A stretch of DNA of 43,789 nt from Muribaculaceae bacterium (lineage in GTDB: Bacteria; Bacteroidota; Bacteroidia; Bacteroidales; Muribaculaceae), in the NCBI GenBank assembly GCA_910573745.1, contig CAJSYI010000021.1:1-43789 (forward strand), read 5' to 3'. The notes below the pieces were generated by a model, which was not told the origin of the DNA, did not search any database, and saw only the letters and a list, made by a program, of their open reading frames with translations. Both the position numbers and the translations under genes were made by a program. Positions within the stretch are counted from its first letter, which is position 1. Every line of letters starts with the position of its first letter. Shown one piece after another: positions 35,797-43,789 of this stretch.

Positions 35797-36891
35797 ATGG
35801 AAGAGAAACTCGTAAAAACGTGTCTCCACGACCGCCATGTCAAGCTCGGTGCGCTTATGTCGCCGTTCGGAGGCTTCGACATGCCCATACAGTACAAAGG
35901 TATAACCGAAGAGCACAATGCAGTGCGCCAAGAGGTAGGCGTCTTCGACGTGAGCCATATGGGCGAAGTGCGCATCAAAGGCCCCGAAGCATACAAATAC
36001 GTCAGCCACATCTTCGTCAACGACGTGACAGGCGCGCCCGACGGCCAGATCTTCTACGGTATGATGTGCTACGAGAACGGCGGCACCGTGGACGACCTTC
36101 TTGTCTACAAGGTGAACGACGAGGAGTATTTCCTTGTGATCAACGCTGCCAACATCGACAAGGACGTTGAATGGATCAAGCGCAACGCCGAAGGCTTCAA
36201 CTGCGAAGTAGTGGACGAAAGCCCCAAATACGGCGAAGTGGCCATCCAAGGGCCTAAGGCTGAAGAGACTGTAGAGAAAGTGCTCGGCCTTTCAGTGAAG
36301 GACATCCCGTTCTACAACTTCCAGACTTTCGAAATCGACGGCGAGGAAGTGATTGTGAGCCGCACAGGCTACACCGGCGAAGACGGGTTTGAGGTCTATG
36401 GCCCACACGCCTACATCCAGAACGTATGGGACAAGCTGATGGAAGCCGGCGTGCAGCCCTGCGGACTCGGTTGCCGCGACACTCTCCGCTTTGAGGTGGG
36501 TCTTCCCCTCTACGGCGACGAGCTCAGCGACACCATCACCCCCATCGAGGCAAGCCTCAGCATGTTCGTCAAGCTCGACAAGCCTGAGTTCATAGGAAAG
36601 GAAGCCCTCGCCAAGCAGAAGGCAGAAGGCGTGAAGCGTCGCATCATCGGCATCGAGCTTGAAGGCACCGCAGTGCCCCGCCACGGCTATCCCGTAGAAG
36701 CCGACGGCAGACAGATCGGTGAGGTAACCACCGGCTACAAGTCGATTTCAACCGGAAAGAGCGTGGCAATGGCCATGGTAGAGAAGCCCTACGACAAGCT
36801 CGGCACTCCTGTAGAGATCCGCATCCGCAAGAAGACGTTCCCCGGCAAGGTGATTAAAAAACGTTTCTACGAGAAGAACTACAAGAAATAA
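35797..36891 (+). CDS. gcvT: Glycine cleavage system T protein (aminomethyltransferase)
   Basis: ATG 35797 (MEEKLVKTCLHDRHVKLGAL) gives 364 residues, the normal length. The protein moves the methylene group from the aminomethyl-lipoyl arm of GcvH to tetrahydrofolate, releasing ammonia. Conserved stretches are MSPFGGFDMPIQYKGITEEH, VGVFDVSHMGEVRIKGPEA, SRTGYTGEDGFEVYGP (folate site region) and LGCRDTLRFEVGLPLYGDEL with the conserved Arg. The C-terminal barrel has GYPVEADGRQIGEVTTGYKS. It is first in the order gcvT-gcvH-gcvPA-gcvPB-lpdA and is preceded by a promoter with a structured leader. Confidence 0.97.
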   Translation: MEEKLVKTCLHDRHVKLGALMSPFGGFDMPIQYKGITEEHNAVRQEVGVFDVSHMGEVRIKGPEAYKYVSHIFVNDVTGAPDGQIFYGMMCYENGGTVDDLLVYKVNDEEYFLVINAANIDKDVEWIKRNAEGFNCEVVDESPKYGEVAIQGPKAEETVEKVLGLSVKDIPFYNFQTFEIDGEEVIVSRTGYTGEDGFEVYGPHAYIQNVWDKLMEAGVQPCGLGCRDTLRFEVGLPLYGDELSDTITPIEASLSMFVKLDKPEFIGKEALAKQKAEGVKRRIIGIELEGTAVPRHGYPVEADGRQIGEVTTGYKSISTGKSVAMAMVEKPYDKLGTPVEIRIRKKTFPGKVIKKRFYEKNYKK

Positions 36892-36892
36892 G

Positions 36893-36930
36893 GATTCCGG
36901 TCGGCGATTTCTGATTGTCGCCACCGAATC
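36893..36930 (+). promoter_or_regulatory. Intergenic hairpin between gcvT and gcvH
   Basis: The arms GATTCCGGTCGGCGA and TCGCCACCGAATC pair with two single-base bulges, starting 2 bp after the gcvT stop. There is no T run after it, so a processing or stability element within the operon transcript is more likely than a terminator. Confidence 0.45.
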
Positions 36931-36991
36931 TTATGATTCCTCAAATTGACTATCCCCCGATCAAAAACAAAAGAAAAAAGAACCATATATC

Positions 36992-37372
36992 ATGAGCAAG
37001 ATTTTAGACGATATCCGCTACGCGGATTCCCACGAATGGGTGAAACTCGAAGGCGACATCGCCACTGTCGGCATCACTGACTATGCACAGCACGCCCTCG
37101 GCGACATCGTATACGTTGACATGCCTGAAGTAGGCGACGAAGTGACCAAAGGCGAGGATTTCGGCGCCGTTGAGTCCGTAAAGGCTGCCAGCGACCTCCT
37201 TTCCCCCGTAAGCGGAGAAGTTGTTGAAATCAACGAAGCCCTCGAGGACGAGCCGGGCCTCGTCAACCAGGACGCTTTCGGCAACTGGATCATGAAGGTG
37301 AAAGTGAGCGATCCTTCCGAGATCGACGACCTTCTCGACGCAGCCGCTTACGCAAAAATCTGTGAAGAGTAA
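36992..37372 (+). CDS. gcvH: Glycine cleavage system H protein (lipoyl carrier)
   Basis: This 126-residue protein contains the lipoyl-lysine motif FGAVESVKAASDLLSPVSGE, with K64 as the lipoylation site, and the usual N-terminal YADSHEWVKLEGDIATVGIT. It shuttles the aminomethyl group between the P, T and L proteins. It lies 100 bp after gcvT and 122 bp before gcvPA, both gaps without genes. Confidence 0.98.
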   Translation: MSKILDDIRYADSHEWVKLEGDIATVGITDYAQHALGDIVYVDMPEVGDEVTKGEDFGAVESVKAASDLLSPVSGEVVEINEALEDEPGLVNQDAFGNWIMKVKVSDPSEIDDLLDAAAYAKICEE

Positions 37373-37494
37373 TCACAGGTTCACTCCATTCAAAAACCCA
37401 CACGGGGCGCGAGTTATTTCGCGGAGGCCCACCAAGGCATCCGGAGACGGCTACGCGCCTCTTTCACTTTCCACACGGATACATACACAATAAA

Positions 37495-38823
37495 ATGAGC
37501 AACAAATTCATACCGCATACCGAGGCCGACATCAAGACGATGCTCGACCGCATCGGCCTGAAAAGCGTCGATGACCTCTACAGCGACGTTCCTCAGGAGG
37601 TGATATTCAAAGAGGAATACGACATCCCCTCCGCAATGACCGAAATCGAGCTCCGCCGCCATTTCGAGGAGCTCGGCAAGAAGAACAGCCGGCTCACCGT
37701 CTTCGCCGGCGGCGGCGCATATGACCACTACTCGCCCGCAGCAGTGGCCCACCTGCTCCAACGCAGCGAGTTCTACACCGCCTACACTCCTTATCAGCCG
37801 GAAATCTCGCAAGGCACGCTCCAGTACATATTCGAGTACCAGAGCATGATCAGCGAACTGACCGGAATGGAGGCCACCAACGCTTCCATGTACGACGGCG
37901 CGACAGCAACCGCCGAAGCGATGTTCATGATGGTGGCTTCTGCAAAGAAGCGCAACCGCGTGGTGCTTTCCGGCACGCTCACCGACGCCGTCATACGCGT
38001 CGTGGAGACATACGCCCATTTCCACGGAATCTCCGTTACCGTAGTCGCACCCAAGGACGGCGTCAGCGACCAGGAAGCCATCCTCAAAGAGATGGAAGCC
38101 GGCGACGTGGCAGGCGTAATAGTGCCTTGCCCCAACCGCTACGGCATCGTCGAGGACTTCACAGGATTTGCCGACAAAATCCACGCACTCAAAGGATTCC
38201 TCACCATCAACGCCGATCCGTCGGCTCTCGCGGTGCTCCGCACCCCGGCTGAATGGGGCGCAGACGCAGCCGTAGGCGACGGCCAGACGCTCGGCATGCC
38301 GCTACAGTTCGGCGGCCCCTACCTCGGCTACATCTCCTGCTCGAAGACCATGCTCCGGAAGATGCCGGGACGCGTGGTAGGAGCGACCAAGGACATCGAC
38401 GGCAAGCGCGGCTACGTGCTCACCCTCCAGGCCCGCGAGCAGCACATACGCCGCGAAAAGGCCACTTCCAACATATGCTCCAACCAGAGCCTTATGGCGC
38501 TCTATGCCACCATCTACCTTGCGCTGATGGGCAAAGAGGGAATGAAAGAGGTCAACAGGCTCAGCTGCGACGGGGCGCACTACCTCTACAACAAGCTCAT
38601 TGCAACCGGTAAATTCGAGCCGGCGTTCCCCGGCAAGCCATTCCTCAAGGAGTTCACGCTCCGCACGAAGCTCGACATGGCAAAGGTGAACGAAAAGCTG
38701 CTTGAAAACGGCTTCATGGGTCCGCTCGTGCCCGGAGACGGAATGGCAGAATTTGCGGTTACCGAGAAGCGCACACGTGAAGAGATCGACAGACTGGTAG
38801 AAATCATCTCGAAAGAGGCTTAA
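37495..38823 (+). CDS. gcvPA: Glycine dehydrogenase (decarboxylating) subunit 1 (split P protein, N-terminal half)
   Basis: The 442-residue protein matches the alpha subunit of the two-subunit glycine decarboxylase: SNKFIPHTEADIKTMLDRIG, PEISQGTLQYIFEYQSMISE, LTGMEATNASMYDGATATAE, LGMPLQFGGPYLGYISCSKT and REQHIRREKATSNICSNQSL. It lacks the PLP lysine, which is in the second subunit. The 19-bp gap to gcvPB and the shared pathway indicate one transcript. In many Bacteroidetes GcvP is a single chain of about 950 residues, so the split form is noteworthy. Confidence 0.96.
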   Translation: MSNKFIPHTEADIKTMLDRIGLKSVDDLYSDVPQEVIFKEEYDIPSAMTEIELRRHFEELGKKNSRLTVFAGGGAYDHYSPAAVAHLLQRSEFYTAYTPYQPEISQGTLQYIFEYQSMISELTGMEATNASMYDGATATAEAMFMMVASAKKRNRVVLSGTLTDAVIRVVETYAHFHGISVTVVAPKDGVSDQEAILKEMEAGDVAGVIVPCPNRYGIVEDFTGFADKIHALKGFLTINADPSALAVLRTPAEWGADAAVGDGQTLGMPLQFGGPYLGYISCSKTMLRKMPGRVVGATKDIDGKRGYVLTLQAREQHIRREKATSNICSNQSLMALYATIYLALMGKEGMKEVNRLSCDGAHYLYNKLIATGKFEPAFPGKPFLKEFTLRTKLDMAKVNEKLLENGFMGPLVPGDGMAEFAVTEKRTREEIDRLVEIISKEA

Positions 38824-38841
38824 AGACAGGAGGACACAGAA

Positions 38842-40308
38842 ATGAAACATTACGATAAACTGATATTTGAACTTTCCCGTCCCGGCCGCAAAGGCTATGA
38901 GCTTCCGGCCGACCGCTATGAGACCGACGGCCTCGCCGAGATTCCGGCAGACCTGATGCGCAAAGAAGACCTCGGCCTGCCCGAAGTGAGCGAACTGGAC
39001 GTGGTGCGTCATTATACCAATCTTTCCAACAAGAACTTCGGCGTAGACACCGGCTTCTACCCTCTCGGCAGCTGCACGATGAAGTACAACCCGAAGATCA
39101 ACGAAGAAGTGGCTGCAATGGCCGACTTCGCAGCCATCCACCCGCTCCAGACACCGGAGACCGTACAGGGTGCGCTTGAACTTTACTACAACCTCCAGCA
39201 CGCACTCTCGTCGCTCGCAGGTCTGGCCGAGTTCACGCTCAACCCCTACGCCGGAGCCCATGGCGAGCTTACCGGCCTGATGGTGATGCGCCGCTACCAC
39301 GAGTCGCGCGGCGACAGCAAGCGCACGAAAGTAATCGTGCCCGACTCGGCCCACGGCACCAACCCTGCATCCGCAATGGTGGCCGGACTCGAGGTGGTGG
39401 AGGTGAAGTCGAAGCCCAACGGCTCAATCGACGTGGAAGACCTCAAGCCGCTGCTCGACGACACCATCGCCGGCATCATGATGACCAACCCCAACACGCT
39501 CGGCATGTTCGAGACGGAAATCCTCGAGATAGCCAAGCTCGTGCACGAGGCAGGCGGCCTGCTCTATTACGACGGTGCCAACCTCAACCCGATGCTCGGC
39601 AAGGTGCGTCCCGGCGATATGGGATTCGACATCATGCACATAAACCTCCACAAGACATTCTCGACGCCTCACGGCGGCGGCGGTCCCGGCTCAGGCCCTG
39701 TAGGCGTAGCGGAGCATCTTCGCGAATTCCTTCCAAACCCGCGCGTGCGCAAGGAAGCCGACGGCAGATTCTCAGTTGACTTCGGCAAGGACAGCCTCGG
39801 CTCAGTAAGCACATTCTTCGGCAACTTCGGCGTGATGATGAAGGCTTATGCCTATATCCTCACCCTCGGCAAGGAAGGAATCCGCAACGTGGGCCCGATG
39901 GCCACGCTCAACGCCAACTACATCAAAGAGAACCTTAAAGACGACTACCTGCTCCCTATCGAGGGCGTATGCAAGCATGAGTTCGTCTTCGACGGCCTCA
40001 AAGACAAGTCCACAGGCGTAACGACCCTCAACGTCGCAAAGCGTCTGCTCGACTACGGTTTCCATGCCCCGACCATCTACTTCCCGCTCCTTTTCCACGA
40101 GTCCATGATGATCGAGCCTACCGAGACCGAAAGCATCGAGACGCTCGACGAGTTCATCGAAGTGCTCCACAAGGTGGCAAAAGAGGCTCGCGAGAACCCC
40201 GACGCGGTGAAAGACGCGCCGCTCACGACATCAGTGCGACATCTCGACGAGACCGGTGCGGCCAAGAACCCGATTCTGACCTACAAATCGCTCAAAGCAC
40301 AGCAATAA
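38842..40308 (+). CDS. gcvPB: Glycine dehydrogenase (decarboxylating) subunit 2 (split P protein, PLP-binding half)
   Basis: The 488-residue protein carries the PLP lysine K271 in [20 protein letters not shown], plus [20 protein letters not shown] near the N-terminus and [20 protein letters not shown] in the core. With GcvPA it decarboxylates glycine and loads the aminomethyl group onto GcvH. The C-terminus ([20 protein letters not shown]) is usual for GcvPB. One base separates its stop from the lpdA start, so translation is probably coupled. Confidence 0.97.
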   Translation: MKHYDKLIFELSRPGRKGYELPADRYETDGLAEIPADLMRKEDLGLPEVSELDVVRHYTNLSNKNFGVDTGFYPLGSCTMKYNPKINEEVAAMADFAAIHPLQTPETVQGALELYYNLQHALSSLAGLAEFTLNPYAGAHGELTGLMVMRRYHESRGDSKRTKVIVPDSAHGTNPASAMVAGLEVVEVKSKPNGSIDVEDLKPLLDDTIAGIMMTNPNTLGMFETEILEIAKLVHEAGGLLYYDGANLNPMLGKVRPGDMGFDIMHINLHKTFSTPHGGGGPGSGPVGVAEHLREFLPNPRVRKEADGRFSVDFGKDSLGSVSTFFGNFGVMMKAYAYILTLGKEGIRNVGPMATLNANYIKENLKDDYLLPIEGVCKHEFVFDGLKDKSTGVTTLNVAKRLLDYGFHAPTIYFPLLFHESMMIEPTETESIETLDEFIEVLHKVAKEARENPDAVKDAPLTTSVRHLDETGAAKNPILTYKSLKAQQ

Positions 40309-40309
40309 G

Positions 40310-41665
40310 ATGCACAGCGACATTATAATCATCGGCGCGGGGCCGGGCGGCTATGAGACCGCCCTCTCCGCCGCCCGCCGGGGAATGAGCGTAACGCTCT
40401 TCAACGGAGCGCAGCTCGGCGGAACGTGCCTCAACGAAGGATGCATCCCGACCAAGTGCCTCTGCCGCAACGCCGAGGCCGTGGCACAGTTCAAGGAGGC
40501 CGAAAAGTTCGGCATCGACGACTTCACCTTCTCGTTTGACTTCAACAAGGTCATGGCCCGCAAGAACGAGGTTGCCGACCAGCTCCGCTCCGGAATCGCC
40601 ATGATGCTGAAAAGCGCGAAAGTGAACGTGGTGGAAGCAATGGCTTCATTCAAAGACAGCCGCACAATCGTGGCCGGCGGCGAGGAATACACCGCCGACA
40701 ACATCATAATCGCTTCCGGAAGCGTCTCGAAATCACTGCCCATACCGGGTCATGACCTCGAATGCGTGATGGACTCCTCGAGCCTCCTCAACATCGACCA
40801 TGTGCCCGAGTCGCTGACCATCATCGGCGGCGGAGTGATCGGCATGGAGTTCGCCAACATCTTCGCGTCGTTCGGCTCAAAGGTTACCGTAATCGAGTTC
40901 ATGAAGCAGATTCTGCCTCCGTTCGATTCCGACATAGCCAAACGCCTCAAACAGACGCTCACGAAGAAGGGAATCAAAATCATCACTTCGGCGGCTGCGA
41001 AAAAAATCGAACAGAACGCCGATTATGAAATAACGGTTACCTACGAGGCCAAAGGCAAAGAGGAGACCGTAGTCAGCTCAGACCTGCTTATGGCAGTGGG
41101 GCGCGCACCGCGTCTCGACGGACTCAACCTCGAAGCCGCCGGAGTGGAGTTCACCCCTCGCGGCATAGCTGTTGACGATTACATGCGCACCAATGTGCCG
41201 CACATCTTCGCCATCGGAGACGTCAATGCCCGGATGATGCTTGCCCACGTGGCCTCGTTCCAGGGTGAACGCGCACTCAACGCCATTCAAGGAAAAGAGG
41301 ACGCAATCCGCTTCGACATAGTGCCTTCCGCAGTGTTCACCGTGCCTGAATGCGGCATGGTGGGTCTGACGGAAGACCAATGCAAGACCCAAGGCATCGA
41401 AGTAATGACCGGTCAGAGCTTCTTCCGCGCCAACGGCAAAGCATTGTCAATGGCCGAATCCGACGGACTCTGCAAGCTCATCTTCCGCAAAGCGGACGGC
41501 GTGCTCATCGGAGCCCACATCATGGGCGTACAGGCAGCCGACCTCGCACAGCAGTGCGCAGACCTGATGAACCGCGACACTACGCTGGAGCAGATGCATC
41601 AGATCATCTTCGGCCACCCGACGGTGAGCGAGGTGATTCTTTCTGCCCTCCATGCAGTAAAATAA
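40310..41665 (+). CDS. lpdA: Dihydrolipoyl dehydrogenase (L protein)
   Basis: This is a 451-residue flavoprotein disulfide reductase. The FAD GxGxxG is DIIIIGAGPGGYETALSAAR, the redox disulfide GGTCLNEGCIPTK, the NAD-binding GxGxxG LTIIGGGVIGMEFANIFASF and the second FAD motif HIFAIGDVN. The catalytic His-Glu pair lies in FGHPTVSEVI at the C-terminus. It reoxidises the dihydrolipoyl arm of GcvH with NAD+. Its position directly behind gcvPB suggests a dedicated L protein, although it could also serve 2-oxoacid dehydrogenases. A terminator follows at 41693. Confidence 0.97.
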   Translation: MHSDIIIIGAGPGGYETALSAARRGMSVTLFNGAQLGGTCLNEGCIPTKCLCRNAEAVAQFKEAEKFGIDDFTFSFDFNKVMARKNEVADQLRSGIAMMLKSAKVNVVEAMASFKDSRTIVAGGEEYTADNIIIASGSVSKSLPIPGHDLECVMDSSSLLNIDHVPESLTIIGGGVIGMEFANIFASFGSKVTVIEFMKQILPPFDSDIAKRLKQTLTKKGIKIITSAAAKKIEQNADYEITVTYEAKGKEETVVSSDLLMAVGRAPRLDGLNLEAAGVEFTPRGIAVDDYMRTNVPHIFAIGDVNARMMLAHVASFQGERALNAIQGKEDAIRFDIVPSAVFTVPECGMVGLTEDQCKTQGIEVMTGQSFFRANGKALSMAESDGLCKLIFRKADGVLIGAHIMGVQAADLAQQCADLMNRDTTLEQMHQIIFGHPTVSEVILSALHAVK

Positions 41666-41692
41666 GCCATATATCAACGGCATCAATAACAG

Positions 41693-41731
41693 AAACAGCG
41701 GATTCCAACAAGACTGGAATCCGCTGTTTTT
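41693..41731. terminator. Terminator of the glycine cleavage operon
   Basis: AAACAGCGGATTCCA (41693-41707) pairs perfectly with TGGAATCCGCTGTTT (41715-41729) across a 7-nt loop, and more Ts follow. It lies between convergent lpdA and the minus-strand secreted-protein gene and could serve both. Confidence 0.9.
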
Positions 41732-41747
41732 CCTAAGACAACTTGGG

Positions 41748-42524
41748 TTACCGCTTATTGGAATCGCCAGCTTTCTTCTTGAAAGATTTGGAGAGTGCCT
41801 TCTTCACGTCTTTGCGGATGGCATCGCCCATAGAACTCAGTTCGTCCTCAAGGCCGCTCAACTCTATATCCAAGTCTTTCAGCGAATCAAGCCCGCTTAG
41901 GTCAAGATTCTCCAAAGAAGAAAAATCCATATCCTCAAGCGATGCAAGCCCGGAAAGGTCAAGGCTGAATTCCGCTTTGCCGTTATTGCAGGTGTAGTCG
42001 TATCCATATCCATTGCCTGAGGCATAGTTATAAGCATAGCACCTGTAATTGCCGTCCTTCGTCGGTTTCACTTCCCGACCGTTTATTATCACCTGCGGCT
42101 TTGACGACGTCTTCTTGGACTTCGACGAGGCCTTCGAAGTCTTGCGCCGTCCGGAAGAGCTGTCTGTCGAGTTCATCCACAGTTCCGCATCAGACTTGCC
42201 TTTCTTTGTAAAACCGATGTTTGCGCCACCCGAGTTGAATATCAGCTCATAAACCCCATTTTCATAAGTCTCGATCGTATTCGTGCATTTTTCCATATCC
42301 TTGCGCACCAGACGTTCCATTTCACCGACAATACGCGAGTTGCCCGATACTTTCAGACTCCGGAAAACTGTTCCGGGATTCTTTATCACAGACACGCTCG
42401 TATTCGGATTGTCATGATACCGTCCGTCGAATAAAGCCTCAATAGCCAGATTGGTGTATTTCTGGGCAAAAGAAGCAAGGCAAAAAGCCGCAACTGTAAA
42501 AAATGTAACTAAAATCCTTTTCAT
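41748..42524 (-). CDS. Secreted protein of unknown family with Ser/Lys-rich linker and Leu/Asp-rich tail
   Basis: The 258-residue product begins with a signal peptide (MKRILVTFFTVAAFCLASFA then QKYTN). The N-terminal domain (about 20-120; AIEALFDGRYHDNPNTSVSV, VYELIFNSGGANIGFTKKGK) is followed by a low-complexity segment (SSSGRRKTSKASSKSKKTSS), a short Tyr-rich stretch (YRCYAYNYASGNGYGYDYTC) and a tail with recurring LSGL/SLE(D/N)LD units (DLSGLASLEDMDFSSLENLD). I do not recognise the family. It is the third gene of a sigma / anti-sigma-like operon (6-bp gap), a position often held by envelope proteins under that sigma factor. Confidence 0.8.
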   Translation of the reverse strand: MKRILVTFFTVAAFCLASFAQKYTNLAIEALFDGRYHDNPNTSVSVIKNPGTVFRSLKVSGNSRIVGEMERLVRKDMEKCTNTIETYENGVYELIFNSGGANIGFTKKGKSDAELWMNSTDSSSGRRKTSKASSKSKKTSSKPQVIINGREVKPTKDGNYRCYAYNYASGNGYGYDYTCNNGKAEFSLDLSGLASLEDMDFSSLENLDLSGLDSLKDLDIELSGLEDELSSMGDAIRKDVKKALSKSFKKKAGDSNKR

Positions 42525-42530
42525 AATCTG

Positions 42531-43028
42531 TCAGTTCAATTGGTTGATCATTTCCTGCGACCTGCGCAGCTCACATTCCGACCGCGCCTGCATCTCGCGC
42601 ATCATCATCATCGAATTCTCATAGTCGGCCAATGCCTGCCTGCGGGCTTCGGACTCGTCCGTGATGCGCTTTCCGTTGGCGTATGCGATATAGACGGCCT
42701 CACCGTCCAAGGAAGGCTTCTGACGGATGAATCCTACCCCCCCTACTGCCAGGACCAGAGCGGCGGCAGCAACGGAAGACCAGACACGCACACGACGCAC
42801 CAAAGACCGTCGTGGCTTCAACATGTCAACACGCTTTTCCGGACGCGTAAGTTCCAGTCCCATCACTGCACGCGCTTCGTCGAGGACAGGGGAAGAGATG
42901 CCTGACTCTGCAAGCACCTTCATCAGCAGCCTTTCGTCAGCACGCGACAATGAAGCCTCGAAATAGAGTTCGGCCAAAGCCTCAAGCTCGGCGAGCGTCA
43001 TAGTATTGTTGTCGGTTGTTTCCATCAT
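42531..43028 (-). CDS. Probable membrane-anchored anti-sigma factor
   Basis: This is a 165-residue protein (alternative start one codon later at 43025). It has an acidic N-terminal helical region (LAELEALAELYFEASLSRAD), a basic stretch RRSLVRRVRVW, one transmembrane helix (SSVAAAALVLAVGGVGFI, about residues 88-105) and a periplasmic tail with a Met/Glu/Arg-rich coil (MMMMREMQARSECELRRSQE). Layout and location 6 bp after the ECF sigma gene fit an anti-sigma factor holding the sigma at the membrane. No zinc-binding HxxxCxxC motif is seen, so the assignment depends on context. Confidence 0.72.
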   Translation of the reverse strand: MMETTDNNTMTLAELEALAELYFEASLSRADERLLMKVLAESGISSPVLDEARAVMGLELTRPEKRVDMLKPRRSLVRRVRVWSSVAAAALVLAVGGVGFIRQKPSLDGEAVYIAYANGKRITDESEARRQALADYENSMMMMREMQARSECELRRSQEMINQLN

Positions 43029-43034
43029 CTCATA

Positions 43035-43511
43035 TCATAATTTGTTGTAGAGACTGCGGAGGGTCTTGCGTGCGCGGCACATATTCGTGCGTGCAGCCTG
43101 TTCGGTGATTCCGAGTCGGACCGCTGCCACGTCATAGTCGAAGTCGCGGAGCCCCACAAGCTCGAACACCTGCCTCTGAAGCGGCGGCAACCCGGCAAGA
43201 AGCCTTTTCTGCACATCCTCGATTCCCGTTTCCCGGGCATCGGCATCCTCAGTCTTTTCAAAAGCCTCAGGATTGAAGTCGGCCATACGGTTACGCCGCT
43301 CGGCCGCATCTATGCTCACGTGGCGGACAGTAACGATGCAGCGTCCTTCGGCCTCGGCCTCAGACTCGGGCACACGGGAATCCCACAGGCGACAGAAGCT
43401 CTCCTGCAAAGCGTCGGCCACATCGTCGTCGCTTTTCAGTATCTGTCCGGCCACTGCGCGTAGGCGCGAAGTGAGCCGCGAGAAGGCTTCTGTGAGCAAT
43501 TCCTTTCCCAT
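43035..43511 (-). CDS. ECF-type RNA polymerase sigma factor
   Basis: In this 158-residue protein, region 2 is AFSRLTSRLRAVAGQILKSD, DDVADALQESFCRLWDSRVP; region 4 is LAGLPPLQRQVFELVGLRDF, DYDVAAVRLGITEQAARTNM, CRARKTLRSLYNKL, with the helix-turn-helix. It directs transcription of an envelope-related regulon and very likely its own operon. On the minus strand ATGTAACAAA (43550-43541) lies about 30 bp upstream of the ATG and is a candidate autoregulatory -35-like element. The IS982 copy at 43651 sits about 140 bp upstream and reads away from it, so it could alter this operon's expression. Confidence 0.92.
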   Translation of the reverse strand: MGKELLTEAFSRLTSRLRAVAGQILKSDDDVADALQESFCRLWDSRVPESEAEAEGRCIVTVRHVSIDAAERRNRMADFNPEAFEKTEDADARETGIEDVQKRLLAGLPPLQRQVFELVGLRDFDYDVAAVRLGITEQAARTNMCRARKTLRSLYNKL

Positions 43512-43584
43512 CTCTGCCCCATAGACATCCGAAAGCCCCGTTTGTTACATCCACTCCCACAAAAAACGAAAAAAACAGACACCA

Positions 43585-43650
43585 TCATAGCATACAGAGT
43601 ATATACCCGTGTTTCTTGACGGCCTCGATGGATACGGCCGGATCTTCTGA
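43585..43650 (-). pseudogene. C-terminal fragment of a gene interrupted by IS982 copy 2
   Basis: Directly next to the IS end, the minus strand reads SEDPAVSIEAVKKHGYILCM, then L and a stop (43587-43585). The composition is protein-like and the stop lies 73 bp upstream of the sigma gene, a normal spacing. I read it as the last 21 codons of a gene whose body lies beyond the IS, outside the window. The family cannot be named from so short a piece. Confidence 0.45.
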
Positions 43651-43789
43651 ACGCGAGTTCGGGATAAGTAATAGTATAAAAAAGTAGAATCAGCAGCTTG
43701 AAAAAGTTGCCGATTCTTTTGGTAATATCACTGATATTTAGTAATTTAGAGGAACCAAACAATAAATACGATATCATGATTACCGAGAG
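43651..43789 (+). mobile_element. IS982-family element copy 2, left end only (runs off the window)
   Basis: ACGCGAGTTCGGGATAA opens the element exactly as in copy 1 at 12683, and the following 139 bp differ at four positions. The transposase would start at 43776. The two copies are in direct orientation about 31 kb apart. The left flank TCTGA also appears, as reverse complement, next to the right end of copy 1. Confidence 0.9.
43776..43789 (+). CDS. IS982 transposase, first codons only
   Basis: ATGATTACCGAGAG is identical to the first 14 bases of the transposase at 12808, and the gene is cut by the window edge. Integrity cannot be judged. Confidence 0.8.

Noticed and set aside
12683..43789. 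Composite transposon carrying 31 kb
   Set aside because: The interior is conserved housekeeping DNA (dnaN, recN, coaBC, nusB); the direct IS copies are more simply two independent insertions.

Overview
The window looks like a chromosomal segment of a gut-type Bacteroidales, most likely a Muribaculaceae (S24-7) relative. Evidence: many promoters fit the Bacteroidetes pattern (TTTG or TTG, 20 bp, TAnnTTTG) and Shine-Dalgarno sites are not evident. Family content also fits: a PorD-type type IX secretion (T9SS) protein, BspA-like leucine-rich repeats, OMP_b-brl_3 outer-membrane barrels, DUF5606, a long NusB and a two-subunit methylmalonyl-CoA mutase. The family-level placement is inference. The sequence is GC-rich and housekeeping-like except for an AT-rich left end (about 1-2700) and the repeat/IS segment near 12.0-14.4 kb.

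Layout. 1-2730: an accessory scrap zone with the start of a minus-strand gene, a Crp/Fnr-like helix-turn-helix remnant, a secreted BspA-like protein flanked by a 75-bp direct repeat, and a truncated IS4-type transposase. 2809-6825: mutB and mutA on the minus strand. 7235-9133: dnaK with a clear terminator, then about 1.1 kb without a convincing gene. 10346-12031: ettA. 12044-12682: six units of a roughly 102-bp repeat, abutted by a complete IS982-family element (12683-13827) that has cut the start off an outer-membrane-protein gene. 14565-25000: a long housekeeping run (dnaN, DnaQ-like exonuclease, coaBC, porD, recN, rlmB, then nusB-yajC-ybbR-coaE-DUF5606). 25118-33041: an envelope cluster with two paralogous outer-membrane barrels, a six-helix membrane protein with a winged-helix regulator, and a PadR-PspC pair. 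33126-35638: a LolC/E-type permease and a DUF362 ferredoxin-like protein, divergent. 35797-41665: a complete glycine cleavage operon (gcvT, gcvH, gcvPA, gcvPB, lpdA). 41748-43511: an ECF sigma / membrane anti-sigma-like / secreted protein operon on the minus strand. 43651-43789: the left end of a second IS982 copy in direct orientation, which has cut into another minus-strand gene.

Metabolically, the mutase connects succinate and propionate metabolism, and the glycine operon splits glycine into CO2, NH3 and methylene-THF with its own lipoamide dehydrogenase. I did not find a clearly new defence or mobile system. The most notable items are the 102-bp repeat array with its rearranged IS982 junction, the two direct IS982 copies bracketing about 31 kb, the barrel/winged-helix/PadR/PspC cluster with operator-like palindromes, a structured leader before gcvT, and a Cys-rich insert in MutA.
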